DNA of 25,981 nucleotides, from positions 1 to 25,981 of the forward strand of contig JACRBK010000481.1 in the NCBI GenBank assembly GCA_016234525.1. Direction: 5' to 3'. Source of the stretch: Chloroflexota bacterium (GTDB lineage Bacteria > Chloroflexota > Anaerolineae > Aggregatilineales > Aggregatilineaceae). Position 1 is the stretch's first letter. Each line of letters starts with the position of its first letter. Under the pieces are notes generated by a model. The model saw nothing but the letters and a program-made list of their open reading frames with translations, was not told the origin of the DNA and ran no database searches. Positions 5,523-14,447 of this stretch are shown piece by piece. A program made the translations under genes and the position numbers.

Positions 5523-8069
5523 ATGCGTCTCCAAGTCGCTCGCTTCCTCATCATTTTATTGATTGTCTACAGCGTGATTGTTGGTGGGGTGGTTGAGCAT
5601 ATCCCCTATCTGCGCATGGTTCACCAACTGGCGGCGGTTCTCTTGTTCATCGGGTGGCTGATCAGTTTGTGGCGCAGCCGCCGACCTTTCCCTGTTACCC
5701 CGTTTGATGGGCCATTAGCAGCGGTTGGGGTCGCCTTTTCGATAGCCGCGCTGGCCTCCCGCGAACCCCGCATGAGTCTTGAATACGCCTGGGTGATCTG
5801 GGTACATATCTTATTGTTTTATCTGTTTGTTGATCTTATGCGGCGCGGCATCATCTATCAGCGGTGGATTTTTGAGGGTGTGTTCATTGCTGGCGCGCTG
5901 ATCGTTGCTTTTACTGCTATAGAGATGAGCGCCTGGTATACGGGCTGGTCCGTGCTGCCGCAGTTCTCGCAATCCTGGCTAGAAGTCGGGCAGGGTCCGT
6001 TACCGCCGGTGATTCACGAGGCGGGGCTGGCGCTGAATTATAATAATTCTACGGCAGCGGCCTGCTTATTACTTATTCCGCTGGCGGCGGCGGGCACATT
6101 GACGGCCCCGGCGCGTGATCTGCGCTGGGGATTAAGAATTATCGTCGCCGGGTTGGTCGCCGTATTGGTATTTACCCAATCACGGGGCGGCTACCTGGGT
6201 TTTGCCGCTTTGTTAGGCATGTCGGCACTGATCGTCATACTACATCCTCAGATTCGCGCCCGGTTTCCTCGACTTATTCAACCATTACTCGCGCCGCGTG
6301 TGCTGGTTGTGCTGGCGGTTGTTGGTGGGATCACCGCTCTGTGCGCCGTAATCTATCTGTTTGTTGGGCGTGAAATGCCTGATCCTAGCAACGTCGCCCG
6401 CCTGGATATGTGGTACAGCGCCATTGAAATATTTGAGGATCATCCGGTGGTTGGTGTGGGGCCGCGCCGTTTCGGGGCGGAAAAACTGTGGTATTCCCAT
6501 TGGGAACGCTCCTATGCCTATTTGCCCTTGCAGCACGCGCACAGTATGCCCTTTAATTTGCTGGCTGAGGGGGGGACGCTGGGACTGTTCGCTGTTTTTT
6601 GGATGATTGTACGTTTTGGGCGAACCTGGTGGGGCAGTTGGCAGTCTGGATCAGCTAACCGGCGCCATCGGCTAGAAGGTATACTGATCGCGTTGATCGC
6701 GTTCATAGCCCATAACGTGGTGGATAATTTCGTCCAGACGCAGCTTATGATTTTGGTGCTGGTGATGTTAGCCTACGTGACCGCTGGCGATAGAGGGACT
6801 CCTGCCCCGGAAACGGCGACCCACCGGCAGCGGCTCAAACTCGGCGCGATTCTGGCGGGTTTAGTGCTGATACAAATTATCTACACGCCTCTGCATGTGG
6901 GGTTGTGGTATCACCAGCGGGCGATGGCGCTCAGCGGTTCAGAACGCCTTCCAGAGGCGCTTGAATCGATCCAAACGGCGCAGCGGTACGATCCCTGGCA
7001 GGAGTTATATGTGCTGCAAGAAGCCAGTATTTTGGGACAATTAGCCGGAGACGATCCCGAAGCGTATCTTGATAAAGCCATTGCAATGTATGAAACCGCC
7101 CTGGACTTAAACCCCTCTTGGGCGGATGGATGGTTTAATCTCAGCGTTTTATTTGCGCAAGCCGGACAGTACACCGAAGCGGCGGCGGCGGCACAAACCG
7201 CTATCAAATGGAACACCCTACCGGGCGATTATCACCTTAAGCTAGGTGAGTATTATGAAGCGCTCGGCCTTGCTGATCAGGCGCGTGATGCCTGGATCGC
7301 GGCGCTGCGCTGGCAGCCCTATCTGGCTTCTTCCCCGTTTTGGAAAAATCCACCCGACAGCGTTCGTAACTCGGTTCCTGCTGCCGCTGTGGCTCAGTAC
7401 CGGGACAGCCGTCCAGAAATCGCGCTTGATATTGCTGTCTATGCGGGAGATATTGAAACCGCCGGAGAAATCGTCGCGGCGCTGAGTTCCGACAAACGGA
7501 GCGATCTAAAAACACGCCTTGATAACCTGTGGCCGGATGGCGCGATGTCGTCGCCCTGCCGCCCCTGTTATTGGCTGACATTGGAACATCTGCCGGCGGT
7601 GGCTCCTCATGTGGTGGCGGCTGAGCGGGCTGTGGCAGCAGGCGACTTTAGCAAGGCAGACAAAGAGGCCCGGCTCGCGTTGTTTCTCAGCGAATCAGGA
7701 TCACCCTGGGCGTGGTATGTTTTGGCTAAGGTGGCTGAATGGGAAGAAGAGGACGCGGATACCATAAACCAGTATCTTGCCTATGGCGTGCGAATCTTAG
7801 ATGATTATCGAAATTCATTTGCCCGCGTCGAGTATGGGATTATGGCTGATCTGCCTATCCTGCCTCTGGGGTATACGCCACGAGTGACTTTTGATGCACT
7901 TGCTCCCTGGTATGAACTGGCTTTGCGCCATCAAGCCGCCGGAGAATATGAGGATGCGCGCACCGTCTATGAAGCGATTATCGACGCAGAATCCTATGAT
8001 CCTGAGGCGCGTGAGCTTTTAGCGGCGCTCCCAGAAGTTGTAGAGGAGCAGCCAAACGATGAGCGTTGA
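5523..8069 (+). CDS. O-antigen ligase/polymerase (Wzy/WaaL-type) membrane protein with C-terminal TPR region
   Basis: The product has 848 residues in two parts. Residues 1 to about 460 contain roughly a dozen membrane segments and the Wzy_C/O-antigen ligase signatures: TQSRGGYLG (218-226) in a loop, and HAHSMPFNLLAEGGTLGL (338-355), whose His region is the family's catalytic loop. Such proteins polymerise lipid-linked glycan units or transfer them to an acceptor on the outer face of the membrane. Residues from about 465 onward are soluble and helical with tetratricopeptide repeats, clearest at 485-600 (YETALDLNPSWADGWFNLSV) and again near 790-840. It is first in the operon; the last 11 bases overlap the next gene. 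The start is an ATG with a modest AAGG site. Whether it acts as a polymerase or a protein/lipid ligase cannot be told from sequence alone. Confidence 0.85.
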   Translation: MRLQVARFLIILLIVYSVIVGGVVEHIPYLRMVHQLAAVLLFIGWLISLWRSRRPFPVTPFDGPLAAVGVAFSIAALASREPRMSLEYAWVIWVHILLFYLFVDLMRRGIIYQRWIFEGVFIAGALIVAFTAIEMSAWYTGWSVLPQFSQSWLEVGQGPLPPVIHEAGLALNYNNSTAAACLLLIPLAAAGTLTAPARDLRWGLRIIVAGLVAVLVFTQSRGGYLGFAALLGMSALIVILHPQIRARFPRLIQPLLAPRVLVVLAVVGGITALCAVIYLFVGREMPDPSNVARLDMWYSAIEIFEDHPVVGVGPRRFGAEKLWYSHWERSYAYLPLQHAHSMPFNLLAEGGTLGLFAVFWMIVRFGRTWWGSWQSGSANRRHRLEGILIALIAFIAHNVVDNFVQTQLMILVLVMLAYVTAGDRGTPAPETATHRQRLKLGAILAGLVLIQIIYTPLHVGLWYHQRAMALSGSERLPEALESIQTAQRYDPWQELYVLQEASILGQLAGDDPEAYLDKAIAMYETALDLNPSWADGWFNLSVLFAQAGQYTEAAAAAQTAIKWNTLPGDYHLKLGEYYEALGLADQARDAWIAALRWQPYLASSPFWKNPPDSVRNSVPAAAVAQYRDSRPEIALDIAVYAGDIETAGEIVAALSSDKRSDLKTRLDNLWPDGAMSSPCRPCYWLTLEHLPAVAPHVVAAERAVAAGDFSKADKEARLALFLSESGSPWAWYVLAKVAEWEEEDADTINQYLAYGVRILDDYRNSFARVEYGIMADLPILPLGYTPRVTFDALAPWYELALRHQAAGEYEDARTVYEAIIDAESYDPEARELLAALPEVVEEQPNDER

Positions 8070-9003
8070 TGTCGTTATTCTGTCGTGGAATCGGGCGGAA
8101 CTCATCTTAGAGACTATCGCGAATGTGCAGGCTCAAACGGGCGTAGATAAGACTATTTGGATCGTGGATCAGGGGAGTCATGACGGGACGCTGGATGAAC
8201 TTCGCCCTCTGCATAAGCGGGGTGAGATTCGCCTGGTCGAACTAGGGCAAAATTACGGCGTGGCTGAAGGGCGTAACCAGGGCAATAATCGCGGGCAAGC
8301 TGATGTTATCGTCAGCCTGGATAATGACGCAGTGTTTGAACATGAGCAGACGCTGCTCCATGCGGTCACCCTGTTTGATGCTGACCCACAGCTTGCGGCG
8401 GTTGGTTTTCGTGTCAAAAATTTCTACACAGGGCAAGACGATTGGCTGAATTGGGGTTATGCCCGGCAGTTATGGGATCAGCGGGCCAGCGCTTTCACGG
8501 CGACACGCTTTGTAGGCTGTGGGCACGCCATCCGGCGCAGCGCCTGGGCGCAAACCCAAGGTTATGACTCCCAGTTGTTTTTTTTCTGGGAAGAACTTGA
8601 CCTCAGTTACCAGCTCATCGCCCTCGGCTATCATATTCGCTATGAACCTTCCCTGGTGGTGCGCCACAAAGTATCACCAGAGTCGCGTACTAATTGGAGC
8701 GATAAGCGTTATTATTATCTGGTGCGCAATGCGCTTTATTTGCATTACAAGTATTATCGTTCGCCGCGCCAGGTGTTTGTCATGGCTGTAGGCTATCTGT
8801 TAAAAGGGGCCTACAATGGGTTGTGGGGCCAGCCAGTACGAGCGATCCGAGATGCTCGCCGGATGTTTAAGGGGCTTGATCCCAGGCAGTCGGTGGTGCT
8901 GGATCAGGCGGCGCGAAAGTATGTATTTGAACACGATACGCGCTACCGGGGAAATTTTCGTGAGCGTCTGCGGCAGAATATTTTTGTCCGGCTGCCCAAA
9001 TAG
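8059..9003 (+). CDS. Family 2 glycosyltransferase
   Basis: The product has 314 residues with the GT-A fold signatures of glycosyltransferase family 2: VDVVILSWNRAELILETI at the start, IVDQGSHDGTLDEL for nucleotide binding (residues 35-48), and the metal-binding acidic motif as DND (88-90). FFFWEELDLSYQLIALGY near residue 175 is the usual ExDL acceptor-side motif. It resembles the rhamnosyltransferase-like GT2 group that adds a sugar to a lipid-linked or protein-linked glycan in the cytoplasm; the donor is not determined, and GDP-rhamnose from the nearby rmd-gmd pair is only a guess. The ATG overlaps the end of the ligase gene by 11 bases and has GAGGAG upstream. It is the only clear GT2 enzyme in the operon. 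Confidence 0.87.
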   Translation: MSVDVVILSWNRAELILETIANVQAQTGVDKTIWIVDQGSHDGTLDELRPLHKRGEIRLVELGQNYGVAEGRNQGNNRGQADVIVSLDNDAVFEHEQTLLHAVTLFDADPQLAAVGFRVKNFYTGQDDWLNWGYARQLWDQRASAFTATRFVGCGHAIRRSAWAQTQGYDSQLFFFWEELDLSYQLIALGYHIRYEPSLVVRHKVSPESRTNWSDKRYYYLVRNALYLHYKYYRSPRQVFVMAVGYLLKGAYNGLWGQPVRAIRDARRMFKGLDPRQSVVLDQAARKYVFEHDTRYRGNFRERLRQNIFVRLPK

Positions 9004-9044
9004 CACAAAAATCGCGGGCGGTTTATGCGAAAAGGGTTATTGAG

Positions 9045-10019
9045 ATGAATTGGTCAGAGCAAGTCGTCCTCGTCACGGGCGGCACAGGTTCTTTTGGTAA
9101 AAAATTTGTCGAGATTATGTTGCGGGACTACCACCCCAAAAAACTCATTGTTTTTAGTCGGGACGAACTAAAACAACACGAAATGCGCGCCGATGGTTTT
9201 GATGATCCGTCGCTGCGCTACTTTATTGGTGATGTAAGGGACGCGGATCGCCTGCGCCGTGCCATGCGTGGTGTCAATATCGTGGTTCATGCGGCGGCGC
9301 TAAAACAAGTCCCTGCCTGCGAATACAACCCCATTGAAGCCATCATGACCAATATCATGGGCGCGCGAAATGTGATCGAGGCCGCTATTGATATGGAAGT
9401 GGATCGCGTTTTGGCCTTGAGTACCGATAAAGCGGTCAACCCGGTTAACCTGTATGGGGCTACCAAACTCGCGGCGGAAAAACTGCTGATTCAGAGTAAC
9501 GCTTATTCGGGTGCATCAGGGACCCGTTTTAGCTGTGTACGGTATGGAAATGTATTGGGCAGTCGCGGCAGTGTGATTCCCTTATTTTTGAAACAAAAAG
9601 AGCAGGGCTTAATCACGCTGACGGACCGGCGTATGACACGTTTCTGGCTTACGATTGATCATGGAACCCGGTTTGTTATTCGCTGCATCGAGCAAATGCG
9701 CGGCGGTGAAGTTTTTATACCTAAAATCCCCAGCATGAGCATTATGGATCTGATAGAAGCGCTTGCCCCGAACTGCGCAGTGAATGAAATAGGCATCCGT
9801 CCGGGTGAAAAGCTGCATGAGGTATTGGTTGGAGAAGATGAAGCCCGGCATACCGTCGAGTTAGATGATATGTTTGTGATCGAACCTGTTGATCCTAGCT
9901 GGGAGGCTCGAAAATGGGAGGAGGGTAAGCCGCTTCTTGAGGGGTTTGTTTACAGCAGCCTTACCAATGCGCAGTGGTTAACCGTACCCGAACTTCAATC
10001 CCTGGTCGAGAAATTATAA
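9045..10019 (+). CDS. pseB: UDP-N-acetylglucosamine 4,6-dehydratase (inverting), pseudaminic acid step 1
   Basis: PseB removes water from UDP-GlcNAc and inverts C5, giving UDP-2-acetamido-2,6-dideoxy-beta-L-arabino-hexos-4-ulose. The 324-residue product has the NADP-binding motif TGGTGSFG (11-18), the FSRDELKQHEM segment (37-47) typical of the FlaA1/PseB group, and the catalytic block STDKAVNPVNLYGATK (126-141) with T127-D128-K129, Y137 and K141. Its length is near that of characterised PseB enzymes. A ribosome binding site (AAGGGTTATTGAG) precedes the ATG, 41 bases after the glycosyltransferase stop. The stop TAA overlaps the next ATG by one base (TAATG), so synthesis of PseB and PseC is coupled. 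Confidence 0.95.
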   Translation: MNWSEQVVLVTGGTGSFGKKFVEIMLRDYHPKKLIVFSRDELKQHEMRADGFDDPSLRYFIGDVRDADRLRRAMRGVNIVVHAAALKQVPACEYNPIEAIMTNIMGARNVIEAAIDMEVDRVLALSTDKAVNPVNLYGATKLAAEKLLIQSNAYSGASGTRFSCVRYGNVLGSRGSVIPLFLKQKEQGLITLTDRRMTRFWLTIDHGTRFVIRCIEQMRGGEVFIPKIPSMSIMDLIEALAPNCAVNEIGIRPGEKLHEVLVGEDEARHTVELDDMFVIEPVDPSWEARKWEEGKPLLEGFVYSSLTNAQWLTVPELQSLVEKL

Positions 10020-11209
10020 TGAGCCATTCTAACCCCAAACTGGCTATTCATGGGGGAAACCCTGTTCGCCAGACTTTACTGCCTTACGGACGCCAGAGTA
10101 TCGATGAAGAAGATATTGCTGCGGTGGTTGAAGTTCTACGATCCGATTGGTTGACTACGGGGCCTAAAGTCGGGGAGTTTGAACAGAAAATTACAGCGTT
10201 GACAGGGGCCAGTCATGCCGTAGCGGTCAGTAATGGTACAGCGGCCCTTCATGCGGCGATCTATGCGCTCGACATCAAGCCAGGGGACGAAGTCATCGTT
10301 ACCCCCATGACCTTTGCGGCGAGTGCAAACTGTGTTTTATACCAGGGCGGCACGCCCGTTTTTGTCGATGTTGAGCCTGATACCCTGCTGATCGACCCGA
10401 CGAAGATCGAAGCAAAGATTACCGCCAAGACGAAGGCTGTTATTGCGGTAGATTATGCCGGGCATCCCTGTGATTATGATGCCCTGTCTGCCATTGCTGA
10501 GCGTTATCAACTGGCGTTAGTCGCAGATGCCTGTCATGCCATTGGCGGAAGTTATCACGGGCGTCCTGTTGGTTCGTTAGCCACGCTCAGCACTTTCAGC
10601 TTTCACCCTGTAAAACATATTACCACCGGCGAAGGTGGCCTGGTGACCACCAGCGATCCGGAACTGGCGCAGCGGATGCGGGTTTTTCGTAATCATGGCA
10701 TCACGACCGATCACCGGCAGCGCGCTCAAAGTGGTGGCTTTTTCTATGAGATGGTCGATCTCGGTTACAACTACCGGATCACCGATTTTCAATGTGCGTT
10801 GGGCATCAGCCAGCTTAATAAACTCGGCGCATCGATTGCCAAACGACAGCAGATCGCCCGCACCTATGATGACGCTTTCCGTCCGCTGGAGTATGTGAAT
10901 CTCCTATCGGTGCGCCCTGATATCATACACGCCTATCACCTGTATATGGTCCAGTTTGATCTACAGAAACTCAATATGAGCCGGGCGGAAATCTTCGCCG
11001 CCTTGCGTGCCGAGAATATCGGGGTGAATGTTCATTATATTCCTGTCCATTTACACCCGTACTATCGTCAGCAAATGGGGACAGCGCCAGGGATATGCCC
11101 CGTCGCTGAGGCTGCTTACGAACGCCTTATTACGCTTCCCATTTTTCCGCAAATGACCGACGATGACACACACGATGTGATCCGGGCTGTTCAAAAGTTA
11201 GCCCGTTAG
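10019..11209 (+). CDS. pseC: UDP-4-amino-4,6-dideoxy-N-acetyl-beta-L-altrosamine transaminase, step 2
   Basis: PseC uses pyridoxal phosphate and glutamate to aminate the 4-keto sugar made by PseB. The 396-residue product belongs to the DegT/DnrJ/EryC1/StrS aminotransferase family. It has SNGTAALHAA (residues 71-80) for the cofactor phosphate, the ring-stacking Asp in VADACHA (D170) and the Schiff-base Lys in FSFHPVKHITTGEGG (K199). The DWLTTGPKVGEFE segment near residue 43 is typical of PseC. I chose the ATG at 10019, which overlaps the pseB stop codon, rather than an upstream in-frame start at 9974 lying inside pseB. The next gene begins 65 bases on. Confidence 0.95.
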   Translation: MSHSNPKLAIHGGNPVRQTLLPYGRQSIDEEDIAAVVEVLRSDWLTTGPKVGEFEQKITALTGASHAVAVSNGTAALHAAIYALDIKPGDEVIVTPMTFAASANCVLYQGGTPVFVDVEPDTLLIDPTKIEAKITAKTKAVIAVDYAGHPCDYDALSAIAERYQLALVADACHAIGGSYHGRPVGSLATLSTFSFHPVKHITTGEGGLVTTSDPELAQRMRVFRNHGITTDHRQRAQSGGFFYEMVDLGYNYRITDFQCALGISQLNKLGASIAKRQQIARTYDDAFRPLEYVNLLSVRPDIIHAYHLYMVQFDLQKLNMSRAEIFAALRAENIGVNVHYIPVHLHPYYRQQMGTAPGICPVAEAAYERLITLPIFPQMTDDDTHDVIRAVQKLAR

Positions 11210-11274
11210 CAGCGAGCAAATCAACTTCTAAAAAACGGGCGGCACCTTGAATTTTGTCTTATGGGGGAAATTTT

Positions 11275-12426
11275 ATGATTCATTATTGTAAGCGCTGTCT
11301 GATGCCCGAAACCAAACCCGACCTTTTTATCGATGAGGAAGGGGTTTGTAGCGCCTGTCGCAGCTATGAACAACGCAAAGAGGTAGACTGGGCCACCCGT
11401 AGGCAAGAACTGGATAACATTCTGGACCGCTACCGAAACCACGCAGGGACCAACTACGACTGCATTATCCCGGTGAGCGGTGGAAAAGATAGTCATTTTC
11501 AGACGATTCGTATGCTCGAAATGGGCATGAATCCGCTGTGTGTTACGGCAACAACCGACATGCTCTCCGATATTGGCCGTTACAATATCGAAAACCTGAA
11601 AAGGTTAGGAGTTGATTATATTGAAGTAACTCCCAATCCGCGCGTCCGTCGCCGGATTAACCATCTGGCCTTGACCCAGGTGGGCGATATTTCGTGGCCG
11701 GAACATGTGGCGATTTTTACGATTCCTGTGCGCATTGCCGTGCAGATGAACATCCCCCTCATTATCTGGGGAGAAAACTCTCAAAATGAGTATGGCGGAC
11801 CAGCCGCAGCGGCGCAGAACAATACATTAACCCGGCGCTGGCTTGAGGAATTTGGGGGGCTTTTGGGGCTGCGTGTCTCAGATTTAATTGGGCAGGAAAA
11901 CATTGAGAAACGGCATCTCATTCAATATACCTACCCTTCCGACGAAGAACTTGCCCACATCGGCGTGACTGGATTGTTCCTGGGTTATTTTATCCCCTGG
12001 GATGGTTATACCAATGCGTTGTACGCTCAAGGGCATGGGTTCAAAACGTTTCCACAGGCGATAGAAGGTTCGTTGGTGAACTACGAAAATCTCGATAATG
12101 TTCAAACCGGTATTCATGACTACTTCAAATTCTTAAAGTATGGTTTCGGGCGAGCCACCGATCTTGCCTGTATGCATATTCGTCGGGGGCGTCTGACGCG
12201 GGAAGATGCGCTCACTTTAGTGAAAAAACATGATGGCAAGTTTCCCTGGACTTATCTGGGATATCCCATTCATGAGGTGCTAAAAGACATTAATATGACC
12301 ATCGAGGAATTCATTCGGATCTGCGACCGCTTCACGAATAAAAAGCTGTTTGTGAGTGATTCTCGTGGTAATCTAGTGAAAGATGCGGATGGTAACTTGA
12401 CCAAGATTAACTATGATAATCCGTAA
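11275..12426 (+). CDS. pseA: N-acetyl sugar amidotransferase (acetamidino-forming)
   Basis: This 383-residue protein belongs to the PseA/WbpG family of N-acetyl sugar amidotransferases, which turn an acetamido group into an acetamidino group using ATP and ammonia. Two CxxC pairs (C5/C8 in YCKRC and C25/C28 in CSAC) form a zinc-ribbon-like N-terminus. PVSGGKDS (66-73) is the PP-loop ATP-binding motif. WGENSQNEYGGP near residue 160 is a further family block. The chosen ATG at 11275 has GGGGGA before it and starts with the conserved MIHYCKRCLMP; the frame is open to 11254 but without family similarity. HisH-like and HisF-like genes follow at once, the known ammonia supply of the WbpG system. The likely product is Pse5Ac7Am or a related amidino sugar. 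Confidence 0.9.
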   Translation: MIHYCKRCLMPETKPDLFIDEEGVCSACRSYEQRKEVDWATRRQELDNILDRYRNHAGTNYDCIIPVSGGKDSHFQTIRMLEMGMNPLCVTATTDMLSDIGRYNIENLKRLGVDYIEVTPNPRVRRRINHLALTQVGDISWPEHVAIFTIPVRIAVQMNIPLIIWGENSQNEYGGPAAAAQNNTLTRRWLEEFGGLLGLRVSDLIGQENIEKRHLIQYTYPSDEELAHIGVTGLFLGYFIPWDGYTNALYAQGHGFKTFPQAIEGSLVNYENLDNVQTGIHDYFKFLKYGFGRATDLACMHIRRGRLTREDALTLVKKHDGKFPWTYLGYPIHEVLKDINMTIEEFIRICDRFTNKKLFVSDSRGNLVKDADGNLTKINYDNP

Positions 12427-12434
12427 GGTGATCC

Positions 12435-13052
12435 TTGAAAAAAGTCGCAATCATTGATTACGGAATGGGCAATATTGATTCGGTGGGTCGTGCGATTGAG
12501 GAATGTGGCGGTCAGCCGATACTCACGGATCAGTTGAAGGATATTGCGGCAGCTACACACCTTATTTTGCCGGGTGTGGGCTCTTTTTGTGACGGTATCA
12601 CCAACATCAAGGAGCGCCATTTAGACGAAATATTGCACGAGCAGGTTTTTCAGCACCAGATCCCGTTTTTGGGAATCTGTTTAGGAATGCAGCTTCTAGC
12701 AGAGGTAGGAAAAGAAGGGGATACCACAACGGGATTAGGGTGGATTGAAGGAGAAGTTTGCCGGCTGGAAGCGACTGTTGAAGATACTCGAATTCCACAT
12801 ATTGGCTGGAATGAGGTGCTCATCACCCGCGAATCGCCGCTTTTCAGCCATATTCCGTCTGGTCAGGATTTCTATTTTGTTCATAGTTATCACCTGCGCT
12901 GCCGGAACGTGGACAATATTCTTGCTTACACGCCCTACTGCGGTCAATTTGTATCTGCGCTCAACCGTGATTGGATTTTTGGGACACAGTTTCATCCTGA
13001 AAAAAGCCAAAAGGCGGGTTTCCAGGTCCTCAAAAACTTTTTGGCTCTCTGA
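12435..13052 (+). CDS. hisH2: HisH-like glutamine amidotransferase subunit for acetamidino synthesis
   Basis: A class I glutaminase of 205 residues, like the glutaminase subunit of imidazole glycerol phosphate synthase. It hydrolyses glutamine and passes ammonia to its HisF-like partner. The catalytic triad is intact: the nucleophile C82 in GICLGMQLL, and H187 and E189 in GTQFHPEKS. The N-terminal IDYGMGNIDSV and the LPGVGSF oxyanion region (45-51) are also present. Translation probably starts at TTG 12435, since AAGGTGAT stands at good spacing and no ATG is available before the conserved start. It lies eight bases after the amidotransferase and seven before the HisF-like gene. There are no other histidine genes nearby, so I place it in the sugar-amidination pathway, as with HisH2 in the Pseudomonas aeruginosa O5 cluster. 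Confidence 0.88.
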   Translation: MKKVAIIDYGMGNIDSVGRAIEECGGQPILTDQLKDIAAATHLILPGVGSFCDGITNIKERHLDEILHEQVFQHQIPFLGICLGMQLLAEVGKEGDTTTGLGWIEGEVCRLEATVEDTRIPHIGWNEVLITRESPLFSHIPSGQDFYFVHSYHLRCRNVDNILAYTPYCGQFVSALNRDWIFGTQFHPEKSQKAGFQVLKNFLAL

Positions 13053-13059
13053 GGCGAGT

Positions 13060-13818
13060 ATGCTCAAAGTACGTGTGATGCCAACCCTGTTGTTCAAAGA
13101 AATGGGGCTTGTAAAAGGAATAGGCTTTGACTCATGGCGGCGCGTCGGGAGCGCGATGCAGGCGGTCAAAGTCTATAATATGCGCGAAGTCGATGAGCTT
13201 ATTTTTCTCGATATCACCGCAACCTCGAAACAACAACGCCCTGATTTTGCCCTGGTCGATGATTTGGCCGACGAGTGTTTTATGCCACTAACGGTCGGTG
13301 GCGGTATCCGCACATTAGACGATGCGCAAAAACTTCTCCGCGTGGGGGCCGATAAAATAGCCATTAACACGGCTGCGGTTGAAATTCCCGAACTGATCAC
13401 TCAAATATCCGAACGATTTGGCGCACAATGTGTTGTCGTTTCAATAGATGCTCGCTGCCACCCCGATGGACGCTACGAAGTTTTCACACACTCTGGAACA
13501 ACGGCGACGGGTCGAGAGCCGGTGCAGCTCGCCCAAGAAGCAGAACGGCGGGGAGCAGGCGAAATATTATTGACGTCGATTGATCGGGACGGAACCATGA
13601 CGGGTTATGATCTGATGTTGATCCGCCAGGTGAGCGATGCTGTCTCTATCCCTGTCATTGCCTCAGGGGGAGCAGGCAGTTATGAACACATGGCACAAGC
13701 GCTCCACGAGGGTAATGCCGCAGCGGTAGCTGCTGCCAGTATTTTTCACTTCACCCAGCAAACCCCTTTGGAAGCCAAACAGTATTTGCATGAGCAGGGA
13801 TTTAAGGTGCGGCTATGA
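13060..13818 (+). CDS. hisF2: HisF-like acetamidino modification protein (AglZ/HisF2 type)
   Basis: A (beta/alpha)8-barrel of 252 residues resembling the cyclase subunit of imidazole glycerol phosphate synthase. Aligned to Thermotoga maritima HisF from memory, without gaps over the first 130 residues, it keeps the ammonia-gate residues R5, E46, K99 and E168 (E167 in T. maritima). The essential catalytic Asp at position 11 is replaced by Leu ([11 protein letters not shown] against the usual CLDVKDG). D130 is kept. It should therefore channel ammonia from the HisH-like subunit to the PseA-type enzyme without making imidazole glycerol phosphate. The ATG at 13060 has GAGGCGAG before it; the open frame extends further upstream inside hisH2, but that part is not family-like. 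Its stop overlaps the next ATG (ATGA). Confidence 0.88.
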   Translation: MLKVRVMPTLLFKEMGLVKGIGFDSWRRVGSAMQAVKVYNMREVDELIFLDITATSKQQRPDFALVDDLADECFMPLTVGGGIRTLDDAQKLLRVGADKIAINTAAVEIPELITQISERFGAQCVVVSIDARCHPDGRYEVFTHSGTTATGREPVQLAQEAERRGAGEILLTSIDRDGTMTGYDLMLIRQVSDAVSIPVIASGGAGSYEHMAQALHEGNAAAVAAASIFHFTQQTPLEAKQYLHEQGFKVRL

Positions 13819-14441
13819 CAACTGAACAATCCTCTAAAGCCGAAGCTGTTCGGCTCGAAGAATTATGGCGTGGTGATTTCGGGGATGCCTACGTTGAGCG
13901 CAATAAGGCTGCCGGGAATGTCCGCGCCGCATTTTGGAATGAGATCTTGGAAGAATTCCCCGCCCGGCGTGTGCTTGAAGTGGGATGCAATATGGGGGCT
14001 AATCTGGGCTGGATTGCCCAAAAACTGCCGCCTCAACAAGTCTACGGGATAGATATCAACCTGAAGTCGCTTGATCTTTTGCACCAAAACCTGCCGCAAG
14101 TAAACGGCATCTGGAGTCCGGCACGCGAACTGCCTTTCCGTGATAACTGGTTTGATATGGTCTTTACGATGGGCGTTTTGATCCACCAGCCTGAAAGTAC
14201 GCTGCCTATTGTGATGGCTGAAATCGTGCGGTGCTCCCGGCGCTATGTGTTATGTGGAGAATATTACGCCGAAGAAAAAGCCGAAGTTCCCTATCGGGGT
14301 CAGACAGGCGCGCTCTTTAAAAGAAATTACCGGCGGTTGTATGAGGAGTTGTTTCCTCAATTGAAGCTGGTCAAGCAAGGTTTCCTCAGCCAAGATCAGG
14401 GTTGGGATGACGTCACCTATTTCGTGTTTGAAAAGCAGTAG
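13815..14441 (+). CDS. Pseudaminic acid biosynthesis-associated methylase
   Basis: A 208-residue class I S-adenosylmethionine-dependent methyltransferase. The cofactor motif VLEVGCNMGANL is at residues 53-64 and is followed by the acidic end of strand 2 (YGIDIN). The N-terminal pattern LEELWRGDFGDAYVERN and the C-terminal WDDVTYFVFEK match the small family named for its regular presence in pseudaminic acid operons (TIGR03587). The methyl acceptor is not established; it may be the nonulosonic acid or a substituent on it. It starts in an ATGA overlap with hisF2 and ends six bases before the cytidylyltransferase, so it belongs to the core biosynthetic block. Confidence 0.9.
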   Translation: MTTEQSSKAEAVRLEELWRGDFGDAYVERNKAAGNVRAAFWNEILEEFPARRVLEVGCNMGANLGWIAQKLPPQQVYGIDINLKSLDLLHQNLPQVNGIWSPARELPFRDNWFDMVFTMGVLIHQPESTLPIVMAEIVRCSRRYVLCGEYYAEEKAEVPYRGQTGALFKRNYRRLYEELFPQLKLVKQGFLSQDQGWDDVTYFVFEKQ

Positions 14442-14447
14442 GCTTCC

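Noticed and set aside
12745..13059. Upstream extension of the HisF-like protein by 105 residues
   Set aside because: This stretch lies inside hisH2 in another frame and has no HisF similarity; the ATG at 13060 has a good ribosome binding site and matches the family start.
12435..13818. HisH/HisF pair as histidine biosynthesis genes
   Set aside because: No other his genes are nearby, the HisF-like protein lacks the catalytic Asp11, and both sit between a PseA/WbpG amidotransferase and pseudaminic acid genes.
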